Below, in pieces: positions 50,161-62,214 of a stretch of DNA of 64,000 nt. The position numbers were made by a program, and so were the translations under genes. Location: assembly GCF_003473485.1 (NCBI RefSeq), contig NC_053042.1:7339501-7403500 (forward strand), read 5' to 3'. Every line of letters starts with the position of its first letter. Positions within the stretch are counted from its first letter, which is position 1. The stretch comes from Medicago truncatula. Taxonomy: Eukaryota > Streptophyta > Magnoliopsida > Fabales > Fabaceae. The notes under the pieces are model-generated. The model worked only from the letters and a program-made list of their open reading frames with translations. It had not been told where the DNA came from and did no database searches.

Positions 50161-53100
50161 GCATAATCAATGTCTTCATCTATGACTTCAAAATTTTGCT
50201 TTGGTTTTTCCGGAGTCGGAGTGTCACACATAATAGGATTGTGCTCATTTGTTGGTTTCTTTGGTGGCTTCGGCTCCTTAGACATGAGGTCATTGAAGGC
50301 GGCTTGTCTATCCATAAAAGCAAAATGTCATTTCTCCGCCTCACCAATCTTGTTGTTCATCAACTCCGTACAAGGCGGTGGTAATGGACAATCTTCTTTC
50401 AACAAAACATGAAGAAAGTGGCCGCGAATTAAGCAAAGACACGTGATGTTGGAATGTGGGTTAAGTGGTGGAGCACTTCGGATTGAGAAATATGTTTCAC
50501 ATATACTTTTTTCGGGCAAAGTCAATAGAACAATGACTCTATATTGTAGCAAGTAGCAATAATGTGACCCATATCCGAAGTGTTCAACCACTTATCTTCC
50601 AGCGCAATACCACTTCTACTTGTTGGAGGGTGTAAACCATCCAAGGTAACTTTAAAACGCTTCTCGATAGCATATATCGACAAATAGTCACTCTTATGAT
50701 TTTTCAACTCATTAATAAGTGCATGACGAACCAAAACATGACTATCCTCATCCATTCCCAAGTGCCTAGCTATGACCCGGAATCCACAATTACCATCCCC
50801 TTTAACATTCACAATGTCTTCAATGTAAGGTCTCACGATCATTGGAATTTGTGAAATGTATGGTATATTCAAATAAGGTTTTGGTTTTGAAGTAGGTGTC
50901 GAAGCTTATGAGCGGGAGTAAGTGCCAAGACGTGCACTTTTACTCTTTGGATTCTTACTATTGGCTTGTGAGCATTGACTATCGGGATTTTGAGAATCAA
51001 TAGTCTCCCACCTAGAGGGGATTCGTCGTGGACCTCGTTTTCGGTTTAGACTTCATCCTTTTAGGTGCTCCCTTGATTACCACTTTTCTCGGAGGTGGCT
51101 TCAACATTGTGTCCTCCGGAAATCCTAGTTCACGCAACTTTTCTTTGATGTGGAGTTTCATCTTGTAAGGGGCCCTCTTGAGACGTTCTTGAATGGCGTT
51201 CTATTCCTCCGTAATGAAAAAATGTGCATCAACCTCTTCTCCAATTACACTTAACCTTTGCCAATGAAGGTGTATTTCATCCAATAGAATTGACATTTTT
51301 TTCTTTCTCTTCTCTGCAATAATACAAGCACAAGGCAACCCGTACGTTGCAATTTGCACAAAACCACAATCTTCTTTAGCAAAGTCGAATATCTTATAGC
51401 GTTGTAATTTGTAACGCCCTATTTTATTATTTTTTTATTTGATTAAGTTTAGAGTCTTTTTATAATTTAATTGATTTATTTGATGAGTGATATTTTGTTG
51501 TGTATTGATATTTATTAGTAGCCCCTATTTTATTATTTAGTGGAGGAATATAATTAATTAGAATTATGAGGCTTTGGGGGCAGAATTGGAAATAAGGAAA
51601 AATAAGTAGGTTAAGGATTTATATAAACGGGAGAGTCAGAGTTAGAAAAATTAGAATACGTAGAAACAACTTTTGAGAGAAAAAGGGAGAAACTAAGAGA
51701 AGAGAAGAGTCATAGAAGAGCAAGCTTCTAGAACCTTGTAATCAACCAATCTAAGGTAAGGGTGGGACTAACCTACACTAATTCTAAGTGTATTATTCTG
51801 AAAATTGAATTTAACAGGTTGTAGATTGTAGTTTTGGGAATTTGGGAATTATGTTTAGATGTTGTAATTGGTTGATTTAATAGTAGAAATTTGTTGAATT
51901 GATGTAGAAACAGTGTTCAGACCTTAGATTATTCATAGTACAATGATTAGAATCAGTTTTAGGGTTTGAGTTGATGAAAATTGTGATTTCGCTTGAAAAG
52001 TCGGTGTATAAACGTTTTTGCAAATAAGTGATTATGTGAGGTTCTGGAAATCGATTTTTGGGTGGTTAAAACTTGAATTTTCTGCAGATTATGATAGAGC
52101 TAAGTGTCAGGAGCGTGTAGGCGAAAACGACATCGAAAACGGATTAACGGTTTGGATTTTACGCGCGAAAACATTGAAATTGGAAAATCTGATGTTGTCT
52201 GTCAGGCAAAAATCGGACTACGATTTTAGGCATTGGAATACGATTTTGACCAGGTTTTGGGGTGTTTCAGCACGAAAAAAATCGTACTGCGATGGGGAAA
52301 AATTGGGCTACGATTTTGCATGACCAGAAACTTTTAAAATGCATTTTTCTTCAACCAAATTGTTTCCAAACTTATTTCTAAGTGTAGGGACTTCATCTAA
52401 TCATCTAGGGGTGTTTTTATGAAGAAAAAAAACTTTGAATAAAGGGTCTAATGAGTCATTGTATTGCCTTACTTTGTATAAGGGGTCTAATAACTTTGTA
52501 TGGCGAATAGTGTGGCTCATCTGGCGAGATGCACAGTGGCAGTTGCCACGTTTTGTGTTCTTGCATTCTTTTTCGCACATGTCGTTCTGAGTTGGTCTTT
52601 GAGGTAGAGATGAAAGTTTCATATAACTGTATTATTTTTGTAATGAACCTGAATTAATATGAATATTGTCGTTAGATAAATTGAAATACATATATTATGT
52701 GAATATTATATGTTGTACAAAATGATGTTGTTCATGATTGATGAATTATTATATGAATGTATATGTTGATGAATATAATGTTACATGATGTTGTTCATGA
52801 TTGATGAATTATTATATGAATGTATATGTTGATGAACATGATGTTACATGATGTTGTTCATAATTGATGAATTATGATATTATGATGCGAAGTCGTTGTT
52901 GTTGTCGTTGTCGCTGTTGTCGTCAATGTCGTTAAGTTGCAAGTTATTGTCAAAGTCGCTAAGTTGTAAGTTGTTGTTCTAAGTTGTTGAAGTCGTATAA
53001 GTTGTTGAAGTTGTCTAAGTTGTCGAAGCTGTCTAAGTTGTTAAAGTTGTTTGTTGCTGAGTCGATGCATACTCATTAAAGTTGAGGGTTTGATGCTCTG

Positions 53101-53930
53101 TTGAATGTATAATCATTCATATTAAGTTGGGGGCTTGATGCCCTGTGAGCCTTTTATGCTCTATAAGTTGGGGGTTTGATGCCATGTGAGCCCTTTTGTG
53201 CTATATAAGTTGGGGGCTTGATGCCCTGATTGGTACCACATGCATGTTTAAGTCGTTGTTGTTGCATTGTCGAGTTGATGTCGTTGTTGTCGCATTGTCG
53301 TTGTTGTTATGTTGTCAATTATCAATGAATTGTTAATGAAGAACTATGTGAAGTATTAATATTATTAATTGTTGTGGTTTATGTTGTTAAATTTTGTGGA
53401 TGAATTATATGCTTATTATTATTGAATGTGAAATCTCACCCCTTCTGTTTGAATGTTGCCTCTACGTGGGTAACGTGCAGATAACCAGGAATAGCTGTTG
53501 AAGTGAGTTGACTCTCTCACGCGACGTCTTAGGGTCACTCTGATACGTAACGGGATGGGGATCTTGCTTGTTTTCCATGTGTTACCTATTTCTATGATTT
53601 TATGTTGATGAACCACCTAGAATGGAATTTTAATAAGTTGTTTATGTTGAGGCCGTAGTGCCATTTTGTTGAATAATGAATGTTTTCCGCTGCAATTTAT
53701 TTTGAATTGTTGACATGAGATATTCTGAATAAATAGTAATTCTACTCTATTTATCTTTTAAAGTAGTGTGACATCCTGTTATGTTGATTACTCTGATTAT
53801 TATGTAATTTTTATTTTTTTTTAAGTTGGGGAAACGGGGTGTTACATAATTCTTCATCAATAAAACCCAAAGCGGCTCTAGACGCATACCCCTCAAACTC
53901 TGAGTATAATTTGTGTTTTTTGTATTTATG
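50161..53930 (-). pseudogene. Mutator-like transposase C-terminus fused to an OTU cysteine-protease domain, split by a solo LTR
   Basis: Minus strand, N to C. EFEGYASRAALGFIDEEL (53852-53905) continues in frame, after removal of the LTR and one target copy, with QRYKIFDFAKEDCGFVQI and ATYGLPCACIIAEK (51,290-51,404). The latter is a SWIM-like Cys cluster typical of MULE transposases. Then KLRELGFPEDTMLKPPPRKV, a basic linker, and an OTU domain: DIVNVKGDGNCGFRVIARHL with the OTU Cys in DGNCGFR (Cys codon 50786-50788). It ends with a His-box-like GHFLHVLLKEDCPLPP and a Pro-rich tail to about 50,161. Breaks: stops near 51,205, 51,020 and 50,910 and frameshifts near 51,025 and 50,540. OTU domains are deubiquitinase-type cysteine proteases; some plant Mutator-like transposases carry C-terminal protease domains. 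The upstream catalytic core is absent from the window. Confidence 0.82.
51410..53846 (+). mobile_element. solo LTR of a Tekay-like gypsy retrotransposon, 2,437 bp
   Basis: Starts TGTAACGCCC and ends GGGGTGTTACA. Flanked by a perfect 5-bp duplication TAATT at 51405-51409 and 53847-53851. A TATA-like TTTATATAAACGGG at about 51,618 followed by a purine-rich leader suggests plus-strand transcription. Internal repeats: a 63-bp unit (2.5 copies, 52,723-52,880), GTTGTCG/AAGTTGT runs (52,890-53,060) and three GGGGGCTTGATGCCCTG-type blocks (53,085-53,235). No internal retroelement region, hence solo. It interrupts the transposase-OTU frame. Confidence 0.88.
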
Positions 53931-53936
53931 TTCTAT

Positions 53937-54240
53937 AACATCCCGATTTTCGCTAGAATTATTTTAATACGTGTTTTTATGTACTTGTGTGTGATTATTT
54001 GCCTATGTGTGTATTTTGATGGGTTTTCGTGTTAGAAGGGTATTTTAGTCATTTTGCGGGAAAGGGTAATTTAATAATTTCATGGTGAGGATTATTGTTA
54101 GTGTTTCAAGTGAGAACCATTATTTTACTAAGTTACTAGTGTGGAAATTAGTTGTGAGCCGGTAAGTGACTGTTATTATTATTTTTACCGTTAAGTGAGT
54201 AGAAATATCTTGTGGGTGGTTTAGTAAATGGGTTAAGCCA
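53937..54240 (+). mobile_element. fragment of a second gypsy-type LTR
   Basis: Starts ATAACATCCCGATTTTCG, close to the TGTAACATCCCG start of related legume LTRs, and runs about 300 bp before similarity is lost. No partner LTR seen. At 54416 a GGCTTAATTG motif like the end of the 35969 element begins another unbounded repeat. Confidence 0.5.
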
Positions 54241-55027
54241 TTGATACTATTCTTTTTTTTTTTTTGAAAGAAAAACCTTGATACTATTCTAACATCATAA
54301 AAAATGTAAGTGAAATATATCGACTTAAGAGTGATGAGGGTGGTAATAATTAGATAATACAATTGTAAAACAACTAATTAATAATACATTAAAAACTAAA
54401 AGATCGTTTATTTTAGGCTTAATTGTAGTTTTGACCCTTTAAGTATCACAATTTTGCGATTTTGGCCCCTCTATAAAAAAAACAATAATAAATCAGCCTC
54501 CTAAGTTTACCCTATTTTGCACTTTTGGCCTCCAGACTCGAGAATAGATTCAAGAACCGATTAATTCGGAAGACCAATCTCACGTTCTACTAGAGGGGGG
54601 ATCAATTGAAGTCATAGTAAAGTCAAGTATGGACTGATCCAATACATTAATCGTTAACACCGAAGGTGTTAGTGCAATTGTATTGTTTCTTGCTTTTAAA
54701 GTAATTGAATGATGTGTTGTTGAATAAAATTTCACTGGTTTAAAAAAATGTGATTGAATGATGAATGTTTAAGATGAATAATCTTGAGTGATTATCGAGA
54801 GTAAAAAGTGTTTGTTGTCATATGTTGTTCTCATCAAGAATGAAAGGCTTAATTATAACTCATTTATAGTGTCATAACTTGCTAACCAAGAAATCAACAA
54901 CTTAGCTAACTAACATATATGGGTATCAACTTTAACGAACTTTTATGAATTAACACACAATAGAAGGAATATGAGACTTCGAGAGGAGTACACATTTAGT
55001 TTTGTTAACTGTTCTTTTTGTTTTTCA

Positions 55028-55206
55028 AGGCAAACCATGAAGAAATTACAAAGATGTTAGAAATTCTCAGTTTATGAAGCCCAAGCCAATTAGTTAATTT
55101 ATCAAAGTCTGAAGTTGCTTTCATTAGGAATATGCCGGATGGTTTGTAATGAGCAAGTGGTGGAATTCTTGGGTTAATCGACACTTGGGAAAGAGATACT
55201 TTACCT
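55028..55206 (+). pseudogene. L1-type LINE reverse-transcriptase fragment, left part
   Basis: Plus strand reads ANHEEITKMLEILSL, then, after a stop and small indel, SQLVNLSKSEVAFIRNMPDGL. Compare the plant LINE block with GQxVNLxKSExxFSRNVP. It ends at the copia LTR; the family continues at 60001. Confidence 0.6.
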
Positions 55207-55386
55207 TATAAGAGAATGTATTTCGATGCCTTTGATTGCATACGTGATGTCTACAATATACCTCTGTTACAATGATAAATTAGGAAAGTAATAATGGCTT
55301 ATGAATACAAATTCCTATTGACTTATTCTATCAATAATGCTAATAACTGTACATCACTAATTGCTAAATATACACATATTCTATCA
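55207..55386 (-). repeat. copia LTR (3' LTR of the minus-strand element)
   Basis: 180 bp, identical to 59821-60000. Borders the polypurine-like tract at 55,387-55,396. Confidence 0.93.
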
Positions 55387-58300
55387 CACCCCCGCAGTCG
55401 AAGCGGGAGGCTCGTGTATGCTGAGACTGTCTCTGAAATCTTGAAATAGTACTAGGGGAAGGCCTTTCGTGAAAATATCGGCAATTTGATATCGTGAGGG
55501 GACATGTAGAACACGTACTTGTCCACGAGCCACTTTTTCACGAACGAAGTGAATGTCCATCTCAATGTGTTTAGTGCGTTGATGTTGAACAGGGTTCCCA
55601 GATAAATATATCGCACTAACATTGTCACAGTAGACCATGGTAGCCTTGTAGATAGGACAATGTAACTCCAAAAGTAGGTTGCGTAACCAACAAGACTCAG
55701 ATACGACATTGGCAACACCTCGGTATTCGGCTTCAGCACTAGAGCGAGATAATGTGGGTTGGCGTTTGGAAGACCATGAGAGTAGATTGTCACCAAGAAA
55801 TACACAATAACCAGACGTAGATCTCCTGGTATCTGGACATCCGCCCCAATCGGCATCTGTGTAGGATATCAAGGATGCAGTTGATGAAGGATAAAGATGT
55901 AGTCCATATTGACGAGTGCCTTGAACATAACGCAGGATGCGCCTGAGAGCTTGCATGTGATCATCCATCGGATTGTGCATAAATAAACAAATCTGTTGTA
56001 CTGCATAGGAAATGTCAGGCCTAGTAAATGTGAGATACTGTAGAGCTCCAGCAAGGCTGCGATAGAGAGATGGGTCCTCATATGGGGTGGTACTGTTGGC
56101 GCTAAGCTTCGGTTTTGTGTCGACTGGGGTAGGACACGACTTACACGAGGACATGCCAGCACGTTCAAGGATCTCTTCTGCATACTTTTTCTGAGATAAA
56201 AATAGACCATCAGTGTATCGAGTGACTGCAATCCCCAAGAAATAGTTAAGGGACCCCAAATCTTTCATAGCAAATTCAGAACTGAGAAGTGATATGATAA
56301 ATTTGCGAAGAGTATCAGATGAAGCAGCAAGAATGATGTCGTCGACATACAGAAGAATGTAGGCTATATTAGTATCTTTCTGGTAGATGAAGAGAGAGTT
56401 GTCTGACTTACTTTGAGAGAACCCAATAGAGGAAACAAAATCTGCAAACCGTTTGTACCATGCTCGAGGGGCTTGTTTGAGTCCATACAATGATTTTCGC
56501 AGAAGGCACACATGATTCGGATGCTCTGGATCCTTAAAGCCTAAGGGTTGATGCATGTAGACCGTATCTTTGAGTTCGCCATGCAAGAATGCATTTTTTA
56601 CGTCCAACTGATGAATAGACCATGCTTTAGATAGAGCAATGCTGAGTACTGTTCGGATGGTGACTGGTTTAACAACTGGACTGAAAGTCTCTCCGCAATC
56701 TATGCCAACCTGTTGACCTGCACCGTTACCTACAAGTCGGGCTTTATGCCTCTCAAAAGAACCATCAGATTTTTCTTTATGCCTAAAAATCCACATAGAA
56801 CGAATAACATTTGCATCAGGTGGACGGGGTACTAAATCCCACGTCTTATTTTGAATAAGAGCATTGTATTCATCATCCATAGCCATTTTCCAATTCGGAT
56901 CTTTTAGTGCTAACACTGGGTTACGAGGGAGAGGAGATTTGTTGACTTGGGTGTGGAGATTAATGTATTTTTGGTTTGGTTTAAAAATCCCATGTTGGCT
57001 CCTTGTAACTGGTTTGTTGTTAGAACTAAGGGTAGGCTGGGAAATGGAAGGATGTGGGATACTTGGTGTAGTAGAAATGGAAGGTAATGTTTGGACCGAT
57101 TGAGAGGTAGTTTGGTTCAAGTTGGGTATTTGGATGGGGGGTGTTGAGTCAGGTTGGGGTTGTGACCGAAGAGATGAGGGAGTTTGGGCCGGTCCTGATT
57201 GATCATGTGTTGGAGAATTTTGTTGAGTGATAAGGTGGTTTATAATGTAAGGGGATAATTCATTATCAAGAAATTGATAACCGGTGGTATTGGGAGTGTG
57301 CAGCTTAGAGAAGGGGAATTCTGATTCATTAAATATCACATGGCGGCAAAGAATGATTTTATTTTGTGATAAATCATAACATTTGTATCCGCGATGATTG
57401 GAAGGATATCCTAAAAAAACACATGGTGTGGAACGAGGTTCGAGTTTGTTTATAGTAGGTGATGGAAAAAGTGGGTAACATAAACACCCAAATACTCGTA
57501 GATGGGAGTAGGACGGGTCCTTTTGAAAAAGAATTTTGAGAGGTGATTGATACTTCAAGTTTTTATTTGGTAAAATATTCAATAGATAAGTTGCCATTTG
57601 TAAGGCATGGTGCCAGAAAGTTGGAGGTAGAGAAGCATGAACTAGTAAAGTCCGAATTATATTATTAATGGATCGGATTTTTCGTTCAGCTTTGCCATTT
57701 TGAGATGAAGTATGAGGACACGAGAAGCGAAATGAAATTCCATTTGCTTCACAGAGTTTTTGAAAATTGCCATTGACATATTCTCTACCATTATCACACT
57801 GAATATTTTTAACTTCCCGTTGAAAATGAGTTTTAATATATGCTCTTAATTTTTCAAAAGTTGAAAACACTTGAGACTTGTGTGAAATTGGAAAAGTCCA
57901 CAAAAAATTTGAATGACTGTCTAAATAAAGCACATAATATTTATGACCGGAAGTACTCAATACGGGAGATGTCCACACATCACTGTGTAATATATCGAAT
58001 GGCATAAGAGTAGAGTTATCTGAATCAATAAATGGCATTTTAATATGTTTACCAAGAGGACATGAGTGACAAAAAATTGAATTTGACTTTGAAGTAGCAA
58101 TACAATCAATCATTTTATTTTTTCTAAGAGAATCTAAAATAGATGCTCCTGGGTGACCTAGACGGTCGTGCCAAACAGAAGTAGAATGAGCTGCAAACTC
58201 GGAAGGAAATTTGTTTTTATTTGTGGCTGTGTTGGTGATGGGATATAGCTGGCCTTGACTCTCACATCTCATTAGAACCATCCCCGTCTGAAAATCCTTC

Positions 58301-59724
58301 ACAGAAAAACCAAAAGGATCAAATTCAACAGACACATGGTTATCGGTAGTGAATTTACGAACAGAGATTAAATTTTTAATCAATTTTGGTGCATGGAGGA
58401 CATTTGATAAAGCTAATGGAGGGTGAGGGAGAGGTAAGTTAGCATTTCCAACACCATGAATAGGAACTGAATGACCATTTCCTACGATAATACTATTATT
58501 TTTGCTCAAATTAAAATAAGATGAGAGATTACCATGTGTGGATGTCATGTGAGATGTTGCTCCGGTGTCCATGTACCAAGATGGGTCAGTCTGAGCGAGA
58601 TGGAGAGTGTGGAGAGCAGCTTCAATATCTGTTGGACTTGGTCCAGTTGCAGTAAAAGCAGCAGGAGGCTTAGGTCCAAGAATGCCATTTTGTTGAGTTT
58701 TTGGGTTAGCATTAGGCCTATTCCAAAAAGATGGATAAGGACATGGAGGAGGGGTCCAAGTATGATACGGTGACCATTGCCAAGGGGCCTGTTGTTGCTG
58801 CCAGTAGGAACTCTGTCCGCGTCCACCACCGCCTGATTGCTGCCATCCACCGCCGTTGTTACTGCGGCCGCCTCTGCCAGAGTTTCTCCCCTTACCGCGA
58901 TTCCGTCCCCGATTATTGTGGTTGCCGCGACTGCTACTGTTGTTGTTGTTGTTGACAGCACGCACAGAATTGGTAGTAGAAGAGGTGGAGGAGAATGAAT
59001 TTTCATCTGGTGATTTCATTAGCAAGGCTTCCTGAGAGGAGGAGTGGCTGGATTCGCGTGCAACACGTTGAGCCATGGTTGATTCTTCTAGTTCCAAACG
59101 AGATTTCGCCGTTTCAAATGTCGGCAAGGGATCGTGTTGCTGAATGTATGTGACAAATCCTGCATAAGAGTCAGTTAGTCCAGAAATCATTTTCAACACA
59201 AGACGAGTGTTGTTCACGGGAGAATCAACATTTGCAAGCTGATCGGCGAGTAATTTGAGACGATTGCAATAGGCTTTGGTAGACGGAAAATCTTCCAAAT
59301 TCGTGTTGGTGAATTGATGTTCGAGGTGGACTGCTCTCGAATGCTTGTTATCTTGAAACATAGCAGCAATTCTTTTCCAACAATTTTCAGCAGTATCATT
59401 GATTACCAGAATGGAACTGAGAATATCCTGGGTTACGGTGGCATACATCCACTGTAAAACGACCGCGTCGAGACGTTTCCAGAGACCGGGGTCATTTTTC
59501 TTTGTTGCTTCTGCTGATTGTATTTCTTTTTCATCAGTGGGAGTGATGATATGATCAAGCACGTTATGAACACAAGCTTGAACCTGAAATAGGGCAGACC
59601 ATGATAGATAGAGGCTTGAATCGTTGTCCAACGTGATTGGAATGATGGATTTCACGTTGGTGATTCCAAAAGCAGAGTGGAATTTGGGTTGTTGGGTTTC
59701 TGTTTCAGATGTTGTTGCTGCCAT
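55384..59724 (-). CDS. copia Gag-Pol polyprotein, intact, 1,446 aa
   Basis: Single frame with all pol functions. Gag of the UBN2/retrotran-gag type occupies about 25-240. A Gly/Arg/Asn-rich stretch (255-305) stands where a CCHC zinc knuckle is usual, and no CCHC is visible. Aspartic protease: YMDTGATSH (DTG about 386-388). Integrase: HHCC (H519, H524, C552, C555) and D582, D644, E680 with the D-x35-E spacing. Reverse transcriptase: [12 protein letters not shown] and [11 protein letters not shown] (YVDD about 1126-1129). RNase [20 protein letters not shown] and SSAEAEYRG. No stop or frameshift. The stop codon lies 3 bp inside the 3' LTR by these borders. Probably capable of mobilisation (inferred). 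Confidence 0.96.
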   Translation of the reverse strand: MAATTSETETQQPKFHSAFGITNVKSIIPITLDNDSSLYLSWSALFQVQACVHNVLDHIITPTDEKEIQSAEATKKNDPGLWKRLDAVVLQWMYATVTQDILSSILVINDTAENCWKRIAAMFQDNKHSRAVHLEHQFTNTNLEDFPSTKAYCNRLKLLADQLANVDSPVNNTRLVLKMISGLTDSYAGFVTYIQQHDPLPTFETAKSRLELEESTMAQRVARESSHSSSQEALLMKSPDENSFSSTSSTTNSVRAVNNNNNSSSRGNHNNRGRNRGKGRNSGRGGRSNNGGGWQQSGGGGRGQSSYWQQQQAPWQWSPYHTWTPPPCPYPSFWNRPNANPKTQQNGILGPKPPAAFTATGPSPTDIEAALHTLHLAQTDPSWYMDTGATSHMTSTHGNLSSYFNLSKNNSIIVGNGHSVPIHGVGNANLPLPHPPLALSNVLHAPKLIKNLISVRKFTTDNHVSVEFDPFGFSVKDFQTGMVLMRCESQGQLYPITNTATNKNKFPSEFAAHSTSVWHDRLGHPGASILDSLRKNKMIDCIATSKSNSIFCHSCPLGKHIKMPFIDSDNSTLMPFDILHSDVWTSPVLSTSGHKYYVLYLDSHSNFLWTFPISHKSQVFSTFEKLRAYIKTHFQREVKNIQCDNGREYVNGNFQKLCEANGISFRFSCPHTSSQNGKAERKIRSINNIIRTLLVHASLPPTFWHHALQMATYLLNILPNKNLKYQSPLKILFQKDPSYSHLRVFGCLCYPLFPSPTINKLEPRSTPCVFLGYPSNHRGYKCYDLSQNKIILCRHVIFNESEFPFSKLHTPNTTGYQFLDNELSPYIINHLITQQNSPTHDQSGPAQTPSSLRSQPQPDSTPPIQIPNLNQTTSQSVQTLPSISTTPSIPHPSISQPTLSSNNKPVTRSQHGIFKPNQKYINLHTQVNKSPLPRNPVLALKDPNWKMAMDDEYNALIQNKTWDLVPRPPDANVIRSMWIFRHKEKSDGSFERHKARLVGNGAGQQVGIDCGETFSPVVKPVTIRTVLSIALSKAWSIHQLDVKNAFLHGELKDTVYMHQPLGFKDPEHPNHVCLLRKSLYGLKQAPRAWYKRFADFVSSIGFSQSKSDNSLFIYQKDTNIAYILLYVDDIILAASSDTLRKFIISLLSSEFAMKDLGSLNYFLGIAVTRYTDGLFLSQKKYAEEILERAGMSSCKSCPTPVDTKPKLSANSTTPYEDPSLYRSLAGALQYLTFTRPDISYAVQQICLFMHNPMDDHMQALRRILRYVQGTRQYGLHLYPSSTASLISYTDADWGGCPDTRRSTSGYCVFLGDNLLSWSSKRQPTLSRSSAEAEYRGVANVVSESCWLRNLLLELHCPIYKATMVYCDNVSAIYLSGNPVQHQRTKHIEMDIHFVREKVARGQVRVLHVPSRYQIADIFTKGLPLVLFQDFRDSLSIHEPPASTAGV

Positions 59725-59810
59725 GGCTGCAGGTAAAGGAAAGTTTGAGTGGTGCGGAAGAATTAGAGTGGCGGCTAGGAAAGAATTAGGGAAGGCAGAT
59801 CGAAAACCTA

Positions 59811-59820
59811 GCTGATACCA
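59811..59820 (-). other. primer-binding site of the copia element
   Basis: TGGTATCAGC on the minus strand directly after the 5' LTR, matching the initiator-methionine tRNA 3' end used by most plant copia elements. Confidence 0.75.
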
Positions 59821-60000
59821 TATAAGAGAATGTATTTCGATGCCTTTGATTGCATACGTGATGTCTACAATATACCTCTGTTACAATGATAAATTAGGAA
59901 AGTAATAATGGCTTATGAATACAAATTCCTATTGACTTATTCTATCAATAATGCTAATAACTGTACATCACTAATTGCTAAATATACACATATTCTATCA
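59821..60000 (-). repeat. copia LTR (5' LTR of the minus-strand element)
   Basis: 180 bp, identical to 55207-55386. Confidence 0.93.
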
Positions 60001-60158
60001 GGCCTTATATCATTCGTTGGCAAAAGCAAGAAGAGTGCATTCAGATTTATTAAGAACATAATTTGGAGGAAAATCCAATTTTGGAGCGTTTGCACAAAGT
60101 ATCGACCGCTCATTGTCACAAAAATCATCAAGTCACTAAAAGTGAGAAGTCATAACTG
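60001..60158 (+). pseudogene. L1-type LINE reverse-transcriptase fragment, right part
   Basis: GLISFVGKSKKSAFRFIKNI and IWRKIQFWS correspond to the LINE block YLGLPxxxGRSKxxxFxFIKDRIWKKIxSWS, which normally follows the KSExxFSRN block now at 55,100. The copia insertion separates the two. The spacer from 60,160 to about 60,815 shows no gene. Confidence 0.6.
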
Positions 60159-60814
60159 AGAGACCCATGAACGTATTATTTTATGATTTTGGGTTAAAGT
60201 GTGGTGTCTTCATCACTTGTGTGATTGCTTTTATGTGGTTGATCCCCCAGACTCTTCTTGCGATCCATTAGTGATATCTATGACGAGGTTTGACAAAGGG
60301 TTTGATCAAGCTCCTTGTATCGAAAGATTTCTTGACAATATTAGTCGACCAAGTGTGTTCGGATGAAAGAACTTCCGCTTAAGAGGCAAACATGATGAAT
60401 TGATGGAATATTAGTCGACCACAAAGTTTGTTGTGACAAGCGTGAGTTAGAAGTCACACATTGTTTACAAAATTGACGATCGAACACTTCATAGATCTGT
60501 CACACTTATGTAGTTGCTTTTGACCTAAAGTGGTTAATCCTCCGAACTATCCTTATTTTCCAATTGATTCTCTCACGTTGAAAAACATGAAGGGTTATTG
60601 TTTTTAATCTCTATATCATTTAAGGGCATTTTCCATACCACGCAGCTTATGGGTATGCCGTCCACACATACTTCTCACTTAGTTGTCTGAGAGGTGGGTT
60701 TTATTAGGAGTCTGGTTGGTCCGTCTGACAACTATATTGCCAAACAAGTTGTTTGTACCGAGAAGGTTTTGGGGGTCTGCTTTAAGGTTGAGGATACTTT
60801 AGAAGAGTCTAGAT

Positions 60815-61305
60815 TGGGCCTGGCCTATGGCCTATTATAGGCCGATTTTCTTGGTCTGGCCTTGCTTGTTTAAAAGTCTGGACTGGCCTGAAAGCCTACT
60901 TCAAAGCCCACTTTACATTTAGGCCATCAAGTAGTTCATTTGACCTGCTAAATAGGCTAAACAAGCTTTAAAGCCTACTTAAAAGCCTATTTTGCTCCAA
61001 GCAAATTTTAACAGCATTAAAGCCTACCTAAAAGCCTGTAACAACAAAGCCTATAACATAAATGATAGGTACAGAAAAAGGTGTTTCTATTTTTAATGTA
61101 TGCAATTATTTTAATATATTTTTTAATAGATAGATATTAATAGGCCAGTCTATCAGGCTTAAGAGGCTTGGAAGCCTAAGCCTGACCTATTTAACTAAAA
61201 AAGTTTTTTTATAAAGCCTAAGCTTGGGCCTCTCTACTAAACAGGCCAGGCCAGGCCAGGTCGTAGGCCCCTATAGGCCGGCCTGGCCTATTCCCAACCC
61301 AAGCA
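60815..61305. mobile_element. hAT-like MITE rich in AGGCCT words
   Basis: Starts near TTGGGCCTGGCCTATGG and ends near GGCCGGCCTGGCCTATTCCC, inverted ends. The interior repeats AAAGCCTACTTAAAAGCC and AGGCTTAAG motifs. Similar style to the 18038 element. Edges approximate. Confidence 0.6.
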
Positions 61306-61945
61306 ACCATTTTATGATGATATATTTGAAGAATGGTTGTCCAATTCCTCCAACTTCCGTGCTATGGAGACAATATTGTCGAGATAATGCCAAAAAATAG
61401 CCTGATAGATATATCCATCAGATGGTTGACTATAATGCACTATGTCGAGCTGCCGTTTATGAGATAGTAAGAGATGACCAAGATTTGCACATCATTGAAT
61501 CCACGAAGACATGCAATAACTTTGGAAAAAAAATTAGGAGTAGTTAGTTTTATTTTTCGGGAAATGTTAACTTGTGCATGCAATGTCTTGAAAAATTAAA
61601 AACTTGTTTTTTTAATACAAAATTTATTCTTTTTTTTGGGCAAAAGTTATCACGACCCTTATTTTTCAGAGAATGTTAATGAGTGTCCTTGAAACATTGG
61701 TTAAAGTACTAAAATAAGTAAGCATGCATTGAAAAGTGATGCAATTATTGCTAAGAAAAAAGCAAATACTTGTATTTTCAAGATAAAGTTGGGCAATGGT
61801 TAACAAGACCCTTATATTTATTAGATAAGTCAAACCCAATCCATGAAGAGTGCATAAATACAAGAATTCTGCTATTTACTCAACAAAAATTGCTCGCTTC
61901 CAACAGAAAAGACCATTTTGCCCCTACGTAAGTTAACTCACGATG
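61306..61945. other. spacer with a short direct repeat
   Basis: TTGGGCAA...GTTA...GACCCTTAT blocks at 61,637 and 61,792 are direct repeats 155 bp apart. No gene recognised. Confidence 0.4.
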
Positions 61946-61961
61946 CGTGAGTTAACTCACG
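61946..61961. repeat. 16-bp palindrome shared with 49125-49140
   Basis: CGTGAGTTAACTCACG, preceded at 61926-61942 by a near copy (ACGTAAGTTAACTCACG). It precedes the Mutator-like N-terminal relic. Confidence 0.6.
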
Positions 61962-62214
61962 TTGAGTACTGTTTTCAAACAAAATCTAGCAGTCCATATT
62001 CACAGCTTCCGGCGTAGCATTCGGCGATGTCAAACCAAATGTAGATGTCAAGTTTAAATTGAAAATTCCCTTTCAAGCTCAAATTGGTCACAACCAAGGA
62101 AAACCAAAATCGGTACCTACCGGTAACTTTGATGAAAAATCTAAACCGATATCTACCGGTGTTCGTGTTATTGAAGTAAACACCGGGTCATTTTTTTACA
62201 ACAAATGAAAGATG

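Larger units (their letters stand above)
55207..60000 (-). mobile_element. complete Ty1/copia retrotransposon, 4.8 kb, identical 180-bp LTRs
   Basis: LTRs 55207-55386 and 59821-60000 show no difference by eye. On the minus strand the LTR runs TGATAGAATATG...CATTCTCTTATA. The initiator-Met primer site (TGGTATCAGC) follows the upstream LTR at about 59,811-59,820, and a polypurine-like TGCGGGGGTG precedes the downstream LTR at 55,387-55,396. One long open frame fills the interior. A 5-bp target duplication is not clean, though CCTTATA occurs at both flanks. Identical LTRs imply a very recent insertion. Confidence 0.93.

Noticed and set aside
58545..59006. 153-codon open frame inside the copia element
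   Set aside because: Alternative-frame shadow of the Gly/Arg-rich Gag region; no independent start context or domain.
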